Positions 53,260-63,018 of a stretch of 64,000 nucleotides of DNA are shown here, piece after piece. Under the pieces are notes generated by a model. That model was not told where the DNA came from, did not search any database, and saw nothing but the letters and a program-made list of their open reading frames with translations. The DNA comes from Nelumbo lutea. Its lineage: Eukaryota; Streptophyta; Magnoliopsida; Proteales; Nelumbonaceae. A program made the position numbers and the translations under genes. How positions within the stretch are numbered: position 1 is the stretch's first letter; each line of letters begins with the position of its first letter. Where the stretch lies: NCBI GenBank assembly GCA_022828595.1, contig JAKGHH010000001.1, positions 124,322,999 through 124,386,998 of the forward strand, written 5' to 3'.

Positions 53260-53880
53260 ATGGCTTTTAAACAAAACAACACTAAATTGGTTGTCAATGA
53301 GTCTGTGGGTTCTAATTCGCCATCCCTAGCAGGGCCGGTGTTGTCCCTAGAATATGTCGTGGTTCATCAACTGCTCAAGCACCATTATGAGGAGAATGAT
53401 GTAGCCCCTTTGGGATATGAGGCGATCGACGGTGTTCTCGTCCCGGGTGTTCATCCAGGAGATAGGTTCATAGTGACCATGGAAATACGGAGCTTCGCGG
53501 AGATGTTTGTACGGCTTGGTTGGCTGCCTCCGATTGAGCTTCCCTCCATAATTGTCAATCCGGCGTTGAATCCATTCGTGGCGGTGATGTCCGAGGTCAT
53601 GAACCTCCCTCGTGAACAAATTTCATGGACAGTCCTCGCATAGTGGTTGAGCACTCGCGAGAGTTTCTCCACAATGGGTTTTCATGTTGTAGAGATCGAA
53701 GAACGTGTTATTCGGCTAGTGCATGTATTTTAGAGGGCGGTTCTTGGGGACTCACCATTGGTTTACGATGATCTCTAGCGGACGTTCGCCATCGTGTGGA
53801 AGCAATAGAAGCAAGACTTGCTACAGCTGCATGGAGTTTCACGGACCTCAAGGCGCAATGTGTTTGATAGCGCCGCATGG
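53260..53880 (+). pseudogene. antisense unit A: degenerate duplicate of the aORF C-terminal region
   Basis: The frame from MAFKQNNTKLVV (53260) to TVLA (53643) continues after a TAG with WLSTRESFSTMGFHVVEIEE and later VEAIEARLATAAWSFTDLKA. These match, in order, the unit B C-terminal region: SWTVLA-WLSTRESFSTMGF against SWTDFAYWLEACEAFSSMGF, and DVRHRVEAIEARLATAAW against DVQGRRKVVEASVKRVTD. The N-terminal part (YVVVHQLLKHHYEENDVAPL) aligns less clearly with YCAYHNIPLL. So unit A is a second copy of the C-terminal domain, without the PMD core. Broken by stops after 53643. No function can be assigned. Confidence 0.65.
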
Positions 53881-54803
53881 TGGCAGAGTGTGAGGTAGAA
53901 ATAGGTGAGCTTACAACATATGTAGCTCGGTGTAGCTTGGGAACCTCAACTTGGGGACATAGAAGCGATTAGGGAAGAGTGGACCACTCTGTGAATGTTG
54001 TATTTTGTTTTGCAGTTATGTAAATCAATTTTTTGAACAAAAGCAATAGACCTATCTTCATACTAGTGTACTTGTTCTGTTATTATTATTATATTGTTTT
54101 GCACTTGTGGGAATAGATTGTATGAAACTGCAATTGCACTTAATCATCAACACCCGGGATGACACCCTTGGTGTGTAGGGTTTGATACTAACTTGAGCAA
54201 TGTTTACTCCTAATGCCGGATTCATCAACATTGTTGTCCTAGGTGTGGATACAGTGACCACTTAATCAAGGTGCTCATTGTTCCTTACTTTCGTTGTATG
54301 CTTCAGCCTCTCTATCCGGTTTTAGCACAGTGGTTATGTCGCCAGCCCTTGTCGGATTGGGACCCCTGCGAGGGAGGGGTCGTAGCGTATTGTGAGAAGA
54401 AATATCTCATTGTGCCCATAAAGTCAATTGTGTTTCTATCCTTGGTTGAATGTAGATATTCTGATTTCCTATCAATCCCCTATGATTGATAGGGACTAAC
54501 GGGTCCGTCAAGAATGACCACGTGGTGACCTTTAATGGTAGAGTTGTTTGGTTGTTACTTCAGAATTATTACGTGACAGTCACACGTGTGGATGAATTTG
54601 ATATCTAATATGGTCCAGAGGCGGTTACTGACGTGTCACTTTGTTTGAATTAATTTGCGTTTCAGGTCCCGCTTTTATGGGGGTATTTGAGTAATTGCCC
54701 TAGTTGCTTTTCAGCTAAGCATTATTTCGACTAATGGCCAGGAGTCTTTTCGTCTTCGCCGGCGCCGTTTGGTCTGCTACCCGTGGGAACGTCGGGAAAT
54801 CCT

Positions 54804-54810
54804 TATAAAG
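54804..54810 (+). promoter_or_regulatory. TATA-like box before antisense unit B
   Basis: tataaag in the context aatccttataaagactggg, about 120 bp upstream of the presumed start of unit B (atggctcccc at 54931). Confidence 0.45.
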
Positions 54811-54930
54811 ACTGGGAAAGGGACCCAGGTAGATTTCTTTTCACCATCAATATTGCTTTCGTTTTCTATGTTGTCTCGCTGTTGTAATCGCCATTATTTG
54901 TGACCTTTCTCTTCCTGCTCTTTTCCTTCT

Positions 54931-57197
54931 ATGGCTCCCCTTAGCTGCTAGGTTGTTAGAGTTTTCGAGCAACAAGTCGGAGAGAAGATGGAGAAGGTTG
55001 ATAGGAAGGTTAAATGCCCTTATGTTGATTTCATTAGGGAAGTCGATATGGCAGAGTTGTTATCTGAGAACCAGGCCGCTTTGGTCACCACAGGGGTGCA
55101 GGGCTTTTGGCCTCTAGTCCCAGTGTTGAGAGGCGTAGAGGGTATATTCCATTGCATCCGCGGGAACAAATTGTTGTGCCTATGTGATCACCCCGACCAG
55201 TCTATGTCCTATAAGTGTTAGGAACCTAGGACTGATAATTCAAAGACCCCTAATATCTACACAGCTTGGGCAGAGTTTATTTTCGAAAACCCCATGTACT
55301 ACCGGATGTTGCAGGATTCCGGTTTACTCCGTCTTGTGGACTGCTACACGAGTTTGGCTGGTAGGGAGGGCATGAAATACATGGGGCGCTTGTTGGAGCA
55401 TTGGTGTTGTCATACCCACATATTCATTGGGGCTCTATCCCAGCAGATTATAGAGAATTATGCGATGAGCTTCTCCATGAAGTGGGTTTGTTCAAGGCGC
55501 AAGAGGATTGGGTCACCTCTCACGGAAAAATGTTGTTGAACCACTGGTTAGAATTCTGGTTCGAATCCAATAGCGGCCGCAATGTAATGGCAAGAGGCAG
55601 GGATAGTTAGTGCCATCTTGCGGCATTCATTTTGCACGTTGTGTCTCAGTTCCTCTTCCCGGGTCCCCTAGACTACTGACTTTGTACTTCTTTGGTGCCC
55701 CTTGCCGTCCTTGCCACGTCCATCCATCAGCTTCCTCTGGCTTCTATGTTCGTGGGGTATTTGTATCAGCAGCTGGATGATACTATGCAGCAGTTAGGGA
55801 TCCAAGTTGCAAGCGGCGTGTCAGCTATATCTATGCGCCATTCCTTTGGATGTATTTATGTGAGCGGTACAATTTCATAGTTACCCCACGCCGGCTCACG
55901 TTCTTCATGGTCCCTATAGAAACTCTGAACGGGGACGAATTTGAAGATAAGATTTTTGAAGTGTGCAGGGGAAGCGATAGTTGCAGGCCATTTGCTATAA
56001 GAGCTTCAAGATAGCTGAAATCAGTGTGTGGCTAGCCTCATTGGACGGGTTTAAGTGAAGACCTTATTCCCAGCTGGTTCGCAATGCCATGCCGTTTTAC
56101 ATTGGCGCGCCTATCCCTAGTGACATGGATCAGCATTGTGCTCTAGATGTGGGTGACCATGCGGTGGTTATAATGCGATTGGTTGTGTGGCCCGAGGTTA
56201 TAGCCATCTACCGTCCGGATTGGGTGATGCGTCAATTTGGGTATGACGATTTGGGTGGGCAGTTTCTGCAAGCTTCCGAGGAAGATGTTTTCTAGATTCG
56301 TGGAGTGCACCAGGTCGGGCAAACGGTGATGGGTTCAGATGCAGTGATGTAGCGCGAGGAGGCTATTGCTACTGCCGACAATGATAATGTTTCTGAGGGT
56401 TTTGGGGTGAGGGAAGCTACTGAGCCTCGATTCCAGGTCAAGCTGGGTGGCGTGTCAGGGGGTAATTCTCCTCGACTAGAGGTTTCTGGTGACCCGGAGT
56501 ATCGTTCTAGAAGTGATGAGGTGGATCCAGAATTTACTCTCCCTTCCGAAGAATTATCATACGAAGAAAAGTTGCTTCAGATATGGCAAGAGTTGTTGGG
56601 GTACTGCGCTTACCACAACATCCCACTACTGCACTTCCTGGTGGTGGAACTAGTATTGGTCCAAGGTAGAGGCATCAAGCATAACATCTCCAGCGCCATC
56701 GCTTCATTCGCGTCCCATACAATTCGGGCGGGGTGGTTACTAGAAGGAAAGTTGCACACAAAAAGATTGTGGGCCCTGCTTTGAATATGGTGGTGACTTT
56801 GATGAGTTGTATAATGGGCCAACCGTTAGAGGAATTGTCATGGACCGATTTTGCCTACTGGCTGGAGGCCTGCGAAGCTTTTTCATCGATGGGTTTCCGT
56901 ATGGGTTGGATTGAAAGGCATATCGTGGTACTGGCACATGCTTTTTGAGAGGCCAGCCAAGATATACCTCAGGTTGACTTATTCCGTTCCACAAAGGATG
57001 TCCAGGGTCGTCGCAAGGTTGTCGAAGCCAGCGTGAAAAGGGTTACTGATAACCTTAAGAATTTGAAGGATGAGTGCATGTGGCAGGAACGGATCCTCGA
57101 AGACTATAAGGTAGAGTTGGATTCCTTGAAGAAATATGAGGAAGCCAGTGGGGTGACGGAAACCAAAGTGACTATTCGTGGGGAATGGGCCAAGTGA
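54931..57197 (+). pseudogene. antisense ORF unit B: plant mobile domain (PMD)-like protein
   Basis: Read across frameshifts, this stretch shows VFEQQVGEKMEKVDRKVKC, an N-terminal FHCIRGNKLLC region, AWAEFIFENP and MYYRMLQDSGLLRLVDCYTS, HTHIFIG, HGKMLLNHWLEFWFESN, then HLAAFILHVVSQFLFPGP, PLAVLATSIHQLPLASMFVG, YLYQQLDDTMQQLG, CAPFLWMYLCERYNF and the C-terminal YRPDWVMRQFGYD motif. The 'HLAAFxxxxxxxFxFPxP...PLAxxL...LAxxxLGxLYxxLD...LQxWxWERF...PxxVxRQFGYDQ' sequence order is characteristic of the plant mobile domain (PF10536, aminotransferase-like). PMD is known in host proteins such as MAIN and MAIL1 and in transposable elements. After PMD come an acidic linker and a ~90-residue coiled-coil end (NLKNLKDECMWQERILED). 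Coding strand is opposite to the retroelement. At least five frame breaks. Confidence 0.72.
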
Positions 57198-57522
57198 CTC
57201 TTGTTGTAATAGACCATTTCGATATTACCCTACGCTTTGTATATTAATAGGCTCTTTGTTTTAGTAGAATATTTAATGTTCTTACTTCACACACTGTGTA
57301 ATTTTTATGTAGTAGAGTTCATCGTAGCATGCTAAGGCACCCTGAGTGTGACAATTCTTATGTTTTATTGTTTACTTTTGTGAATGTTGGTATGTGATTG
57401 CAACTCCTAGAGGTCTGAAACATGTACTCTTGTGTTGTTACGTATGCTCGTCGCATATTATAGCCATAACGGTAAGCGTGAGTTGACGAGTTGGATTTGC
57501 CCTGATAGGAAATAGATTATAG

Positions 57523-57948
57523 TGGTGGTCGGGGCTTCCCGGGTTATCTTTGGCTTTGTATTGTGTGCCTAGGGTGGTCGGGGCTTACCGGGTTGTCTAG
57601 GGCTTTGTATGTGTGCTTGGGGTGGTCAGGGCTTCCCGGGTTGTCCAAGGCTTTGTAATGTGTGCCTGGGGTGTGTTGGGGCTTCCCGATTTTCCAGGGC
57701 TTTGTATTGTGTGCCTGGGGTGGCCGGGGCTTCCTAGGTTGTCTAGGGCTTTGTATTGTGTGCCTAGGATGGTCGGGGCTTACTAGGTTGTCCAGGGTTT
57801 TGTATATGTGCTTGGGGTGGTCGGGGCTTCTCGGGTTGTCCAGGTCTTTGTAATGTTTTCCTAGGGTGGTTGGGGCTTCCCAGGTTGTCCAGAGCTTTGT
57901 ATTGTGTGCCTGGGGTGGCTGGGGCTTCCCGAGTTGTCTAGGGCTTTA
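57523..57948. repeat. ~49-bp tandem repeat, about nine copies
   Basis: The unit (g)ggtggtcggggcttcccggg + ttgtccagggctttgtattg + tgtgcct recurs from 57523 with periods of 48-51 bp and 5-15 percent divergence. It lies precisely between the end of the antisense ORF and the end of gypsy pol, the position of tandem repeats in Tat-lineage 3' regions. It shows GC-rich plus-strand bias (G/T over C/A). Confidence 0.95.
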
Positions 57949-58149
57949 AGAGCGTAATGAACAATATATATAAGAAGGTGCATAATCTAGGCAAGTGTAT
58001 ATATTCTTAAAAGAAAGAGAACATCCACATCAATGTCATAATATGAAACCATATCGTGTCTGGATAAAGAAAGATTAAAAAAGAAATTCATCATGGATTT
58101 ATGCATAAAAAAATGCACACTTGTGTGATTACAAAGAAGCATGATTAGT

Positions 58150-58790
58150 CAAAGTAAGGTTTCAACCAATAATAATTTATGGTTTCATCATCGTCATCTG
58201 TGTCTATAGTTTTGAGTACATAATAACCTGAATTGTAGGTCTCCTTTATCAAATAGGGCCCCTCCCATGTTGGTGTGAACTTTCCTGTAGATTTTCCTTG
58301 CCTAACGTTGAGAGTCATCTTCAATACTTTATCCCCTTCTTTAAAGTTTCTAGGCCTTAAGTGTTTGTTGAAATTAGTGGCTAGGGCCTATTTGTATTTA
58401 CTTTGTTTTTCCGCAACTCTGTCTCTAACTTCATCTACTATCTCAAGTTTGTCGATGAGTAGGTTATCCAGGTCTTCTAGTCTTATCTTTTTACCCATTA
58501 CGAAGGCTATCCTAGCGGACACAACTTTGATTTTCACTGGCAGTACAACTTCTTAGCCATAGACTAAGGATTAAGGTGTCGCCTGTGTACTCTTCCTGAT
58601 TGATGTGTGATAAGCCTACAGTGTCTCTGATAGTTTTTCTGCCAAATCCTTCTAATTATCGGCTACCACTTTGCTCAGCATACTTAACAGTGTCTTGTTT
58701 GTGGCTTCCGCTTGACTGTTGCCTTGGGGATAATATGTTGTAGATGTCCCTAATCTCGCCCCGTATTGCCCTAAAAGGTCAGGCCGTTAT
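58150..58790 (-). pseudogene. gypsy integrase, C-terminal part
   Basis: On the minus strand ILTDNG (58778-58795) is followed by GTSTTYYPQGNSQAEATNKT, the catalytic-core end of Ty3/gypsy integrase with the Glu of the DDE triad, then SMLSKVVADN and a C-terminal region rich in Lys/Leu (KGDKVLKMTLNVRQGKSTGKF-like, given here only by position 58270-58330) and W-E-GP...YLIKE-type text (about 58220-58265). Several stops. Upstream half is separated by the insertion at 58812-60142. Confidence 0.82.
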
Positions 58791-58811
58791 CAGTCAATAT
58801 CCGCATTGGTG

Positions 58812-60142
58812 CCTGGTGTGTCTAGAAGCGTGTCGTTAAACACTCCGGAACATCAGTTTAAACATTTATAATTTTATTCTGATTCTCAAACAACTACTAA
58901 TGCAGTAAATGGGTGAGAACGAGTCATATCCACAGGGAAGCGAGGGAAAAATTATTACATGCTCAGATCCGGGAGAGAACACAAAGGGGAGTTGCAGAAA
59001 TACAAAATTAATTAATTAATTAAAAAGAAAAAAATGGAATTCATTAAAACCAAATTTGAACAATACTGGGAATAACAAGTGCATAAAAATAAATAATAGA
59101 AACAAATAAATAAAAGGAACAAAATAAAAATGTCTGAGAATCCAATCAGAGGTAGTAGTCTCCAAATCTCTCCTTCGACCCTCAAACTTCTCGAGCTAGG
59201 CCTTCTGTCTTATCTGGCCGAATTTCAGATCTACAAAAAAGAAATAAAATACAAATTAAATCTAATAAAAGTAAAATTTGTAGGAAGGAAAAATGAACTG
59301 GAAATTAAAAAACAGAAAGTAATTCTAAAACTAAAGAAAAAGTGGTTGGGATTCAAATCCAGAGGTGGCAGTAGTGGTGTTAGCAAACTGCAAGTAGAAA
59401 CCCCTCCTCTTGCCTGGGCGTCCTCCTCTTCCACTACCCTTGAACTTATCAAGATCAGCCTTCCTTCTTACCTGGGTGAATTGACCAACCCCTTTTACAA
59501 GGCCTCTAGGATGTTTTTATAGAGAATGGTGGATATAATTGGAATTAGAGAAAAATAGGGGGGCGGCAGTTGGATTTTTACAGAAATATGGGTGCCCTAG
59601 GGTTTAGAATTGAGGGTTAGGATTGTTATAAGGTGATCCTAAGGATGAAAAGAAAAGGAGATGACACCCAATATTATGTAGGGCTGAAATTTAATGGCTA
59701 AAGGCTGAATGGTGAAGATTAGAAGTTAGGTGGCTCCTAGGGTTAGAATGCTAAACAGAGAGTGCCCTGGAATGGATGGTGGAGATTAGAAGGGATGGAA
59801 GGTGAGGATTTAGCAGTTAGGGGTGGCTAGGGTTTGTTAAGAGTGAAAAGAATGGATTAAAAGGTGCCCTAGGGTTTGCTAAGGCGTGGGGAGCATGCTA
59901 ATAGAATAGGAGGGGTGCCAAATTGGGTTTAGCAGCTAGGAGGTGCCCTCCAACTTTCAGTTTTTCACTTCAACTTCCAAAAATCTGCATTTCATCCATG
60001 AAAACATCCCAAATTTCACCAGATTTACACAAAGACCCTTAGAGGCCACAACATTGCATTTAATTGGGAAAAGGGCACATCTTGACTATTCTAAGACCGA
60101 AAATACCCTTGAGTTGATGCCCTTAAGGCATCAAAATGCAAG
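58812..60142. mobile_element. 1.33-kb insertion in integrase, LTR-like, flanked by diverged direct repeats
   Basis: The two integrase halves are separated by non-gypsy sequence. Direct repeats gttatcagtcaatatccgc + attggtg (58786-58811) and gttatcagtaccccgaattg + gtg (60143-60165) border it. Inside, cgagtcatatccacagggaa (58920) is a phrase frequently found in plant LTRs, and a low-complexity segment with tagggttt, ggtgccct words spans 59580-59950. Probably a solo LTR or LTR fragment, but TG...CA tips and a 5-bp duplication could not be fixed. Confidence 0.5.
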
Positions 60143-60653
60143 GTTATCAGTACCCCGAATTGGTGGACGATGTTTTATCTCCAGAAGTTTGCTATGTTGG
60201 CGGCACAAATTCGTCGTAAGGGAACAACTTCTACCCATTCAGTGAAGTAATTTGTTGCGACAATGATGAAGCAGTACCCCCTTGAGGGTGGGTGCATCTT
60301 TCCTATGAGGTCTACCCCCCAAGTGTGAAAGGGCTAGGGTGTGATAATGGGTGCAAGTCATTGGTGGGCTTGCGGATCCTTTCTCCATGGATTTGGCACT
60401 TGTGGCACCGGTGCACATGCTGTTGCGTGTCTTCCATTATAGTTGGCCAATAAAAGGCAAGGTGGAGGATGTGGTTGTGTAGGGCAAGCTGGCCTTGATG
60501 AGTTGCAAGTTCAGAGCTATGGGTTGTCTCTAATATTTCTCCAATTTCCTCACTGGCTAAGCATCGTAGAGGCTTGCCCGTGTGCGATTTCTTGTACAAC
60601 ACTCCGTCTTGGAGGTAGAATCTTTTGATTTTGGATAGTAACTTTCTCCGCAA
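60143..60653 (-). pseudogene. gypsy H2C2 zinc domain and integrase N-terminal part
   Basis: LLSKIKRFYLQDGVLYKKSH, TTHSSELATHQGQLALHNHI, LAFYWPTIMEDTQQHVHRCH and KCQIHGERIRKP show the H-x(n)-H...C-x2-C zinc-binding domain (H/H then CHKC) in front of gypsy integrase. A stop after LGG at 60312 separates the domain from the first part of the integrase core (60312-60143), where NIVHQFGV is readable. Confidence 0.85.
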
Positions 60654-61149
60654 CCGGATGTCGATCGAGAGTGTGTGTTCCTACAGGTATTCTATGTACA
60701 TCTTCCTCCAATCCTCATCACAAACTACTAAGCATTTCTCGTTGTCTGTTTATGGGACACATTTATCGCACTCTCTTTGCATCTCAGTGGAGTCTCACTT
60801 CATCGTAGGCCAATAATATCCCAAACGTTGTAGTTTACAGAACAGGCTACTCGTGATATCTCTGCAAGTAGATTTGTGAATTTTATCTAACACTGCCTCC
60901 GCTTCCTGCATGCCTAAGCACCTTGTCCTCACACCGTTTGACTCTCAATGATATAGCACCCCGTGTACCAACTGGAATTTTGTGATCAACCTAATATCTT
61001 GTGTCCCTATGGCCTGGCCTTTCAGTTTTTGAATCACCCCATATCTCCAATCACCAGCCACTATTTGCTCCACATTTTCCACCTGGTCTTTTAGGATGAG
61101 AGTTGATTGCCTGTCGACCATCTGGGTAGTAATCTTTATCGGCTTCGGG
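60654..61149 (-). other. connector between second RNase H and zinc domain
   Basis: Degenerate pol sequence in all minus frames; at DNA level it continues WRYGVIQKLKGQAIGTQDI (about 61000-61050) and GYYWPTM (about 60800-60830), the latter resembling a second copy of the GYYWPTM motif that also occurs in the zinc domain further on. Confidence 0.55.
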
Positions 61150-61616
61150 CTGGCTTAAATCTTAGACCCTAAGGTAGCTAGTGCATAAGCAAACCTATTC
61201 TTTGCTCTACTCTGATGTTCGAATCCTACATCCAAGTCGCAGACTAGTTTTTGGATTAGGGTCCTATAGGGTAGGATAGTGAGCTCTTTTACCGTCGTGC
61301 TCCTGTCAAGCTATCCAATTACTAACTTTGCATCACCAATCGCCTTTATCTTCTTTGTGCCGACTTTAATCGCTTTTATCATGCCAAGGACTAGTGCTTC
61401 ATACTCTGCTATATTGTGGAAATAGGGGAATTGGAGCTTAAATGAATACGTAGAGGTCTTCCCATCTGGGGAGGTCAAGGTCACACCAGCGCCGGCCTAG
61501 GTGCTCGTGGTTAGATGTTTGTCCGCCTACAAGTGAATCAACAACCTTCTTAAATCAAAAAGACTTGAATTTTAATGAACAGGTCTACTCGTGGTGCTCC
61601 CATCGAAGGTCAAGAT
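61150..61616 (-). pseudogene. second (archaeal-type) RNase H of the gypsy element
   Basis: Directly after a stop following VTLAENRE, the frame reads ILTFDGSTTSRPV (first Asp), AGAGVTLTSPDGKTSTYSF, IAEYEALVLGMIKAIKVG (Glu), KAIGDAKLVIG (second Asp) and FEHQSRAKNRFAYALATLGS (N-x3-A/D region; the usual D is A or Y shifted). The motif series is that of the additional RNase H in plant Tat-lineage elements, distinct from the RNase H joined to RT. Stops after VTLAENRE and in LVIG-stop-LDRST. Confidence 0.82.
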
Positions 61617-62140
61617 CTACTCTCTGTTTTCTGCCAGGGTGACCATGGGTATCTCTCCGGGGATTTCCTCTGATATAGGGAAGTTGGAAATTGGTGGAAA
61701 GGTGGCCAATAGATCGATGACTGCTTGACACTTGATGGCTTTAGGTTGTGTGTACTCTATCTCATATTCATTGAGCTGCATCATCCATTTTATGAGTCTA
61801 CCAGAAAGGGGAGGTCTCTCCATGAAGAATTTGATGGGGTCACTCTGTGCAATGAGCCGCACTTTTTGCCCCAAGATATAGTGTCTAAATTTCTATGTGG
61901 CAAAGACCAAGGCCAAGCATTGTTGCTCCATGTGACAATAGTTCAATTCCGCTGACTTCAAGGTCCTACTGGTGTAATAGATGTGGATTTCCACCTTGCT
62001 CTCATCCTCCTACGCCAATAGGCATCCTATGGCCTCTGTCCCTGTTGCGATGTATATCTTGAATTCCCGCCCATCTTTGGGCAGTAACATTGTAGGTGCC
62101 TTAGCCAATGCTTGCTTCAACCGCTCAAAGGTGTCCTGAT
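61617..62140 (-). pseudogene. first gypsy RNase H
   Basis: The C-terminal half is open (61874-61617): LIAQSDPIKFFMERPPLSGR and KWMMQLNEYEIEYTQPKAIK, which correspond to the end of the gypsy RNase H ('THxPLKYLL...GRxxKWxxxLxEYDI'). Its N-terminal half (62140-61880) is in other frames, with LFAVTGTEAIG- and YYTSRTLK-like phrases at DNA level. Disrupted. Confidence 0.8.
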
Positions 62141-62144
62141 GCTC

Positions 62145-63018
62145 CTAGGTCCATTTGAACTCTATGGCCTTTTTAACTAATTTCATCAATGGCAAGGATG
62201 CATGTGCAAGGCTGGGGATAAACCTCCTCAGATAAAAAATTTTCCAGAGGAAAGTTTTTAACTGAGATTGGTTTACTAGTGGCAGCAGATCTAAGATGGC
62301 TCTAACTTTGTTTTCATCGGGGTGAATCCCAGTCTTGTCTACGTTGTATCCTAAGAACTTGCCTGGTTGTACACAAAATGCACATTTTAGCAGATTCATA
62401 CTCAATTTGAATTTCCTACTTCGGGTAAAGATCTTCCTTAAGACTTTGGAGTGCTCCACTTTCTTCTTGGCTTTGACGACTATGTCATCCACGTAGCATT
62501 CTATTTCTTGGTGGATCATGTCAGGGAAAACACTAGTCATGGCTCTCTGATATGTGGCTCTGGCATTCTTTAATCCAAAGGGCATCATTTTATAATAGAA
62601 ATTCCCTATGGGTGTCTTGAAGGCCGTATGAGGTGCGTCTGCAAGGTCCATGAAGATTTGGTTGTACCCATTGTAAGCATCCAAAAAAGAAAAAAGTTCA
62701 TGTCCCGTTATCGAATCTATCAGCACCTCCATACTAGGAAGAGGGAATTCATCTTTCGGATAGGCCTTGTTTAGGTCCCTAAGGTCGACGCAACATTTGT
62801 GATAAGGTGTAGTTAGTATCTAGCATCATGTTATTACTAAAGAATTGGGTGAGAAGTACTAACCTTAGTTGTCCATCCTTCTTCTTTACTGGAACTACAT
62901 TGGCTAACCATTGGGGGTGTGCTATGGGTTTGATGAAGCCTACTTTCAAAAGCTGCTCAACTTCCTCCTTAATCTTCAATGTTATCTTCAGCTTAAAGAT
63001 CCTTTGCGGCTGCTTCAT
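62145..63018 (-). pseudogene. gypsy reverse transcriptase
   Basis: Frame 63018-62779 has EEVEQLLKVGFIKPIAHPQW and LANVVPVKKKDGQLRLV; frame 62732-62145 has ELFSFLDAYNGYNQIFMD, TAFKTPIGNFYYKMMPFGLK, the intact catalytic box IECYVDDIVVK and GKFLGYNVDKTGIHPDENKV. Gypsy RT order is complete but the two frames are offset by a frameshift near 62740-62790, where the YRDLNK segment is lost. The RT of this element therefore kept its YVDD while both Copia RTs lost theirs. Confidence 0.92.

Noticed and set aside
53101..53643. 180-codon frame as an independent host gene
   Set aside because: It lies between the gypsy LTR and pol and matches the C-terminal module of the element's antisense ORF.
57523..57948. 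coding repeat protein (frame 57662-57853, GLSRVLYMCLGWSG repeats)
   Set aside because: The frame is a by-product of the 49-bp tandem repeat; period is not a multiple of three and the frame shifts between units.
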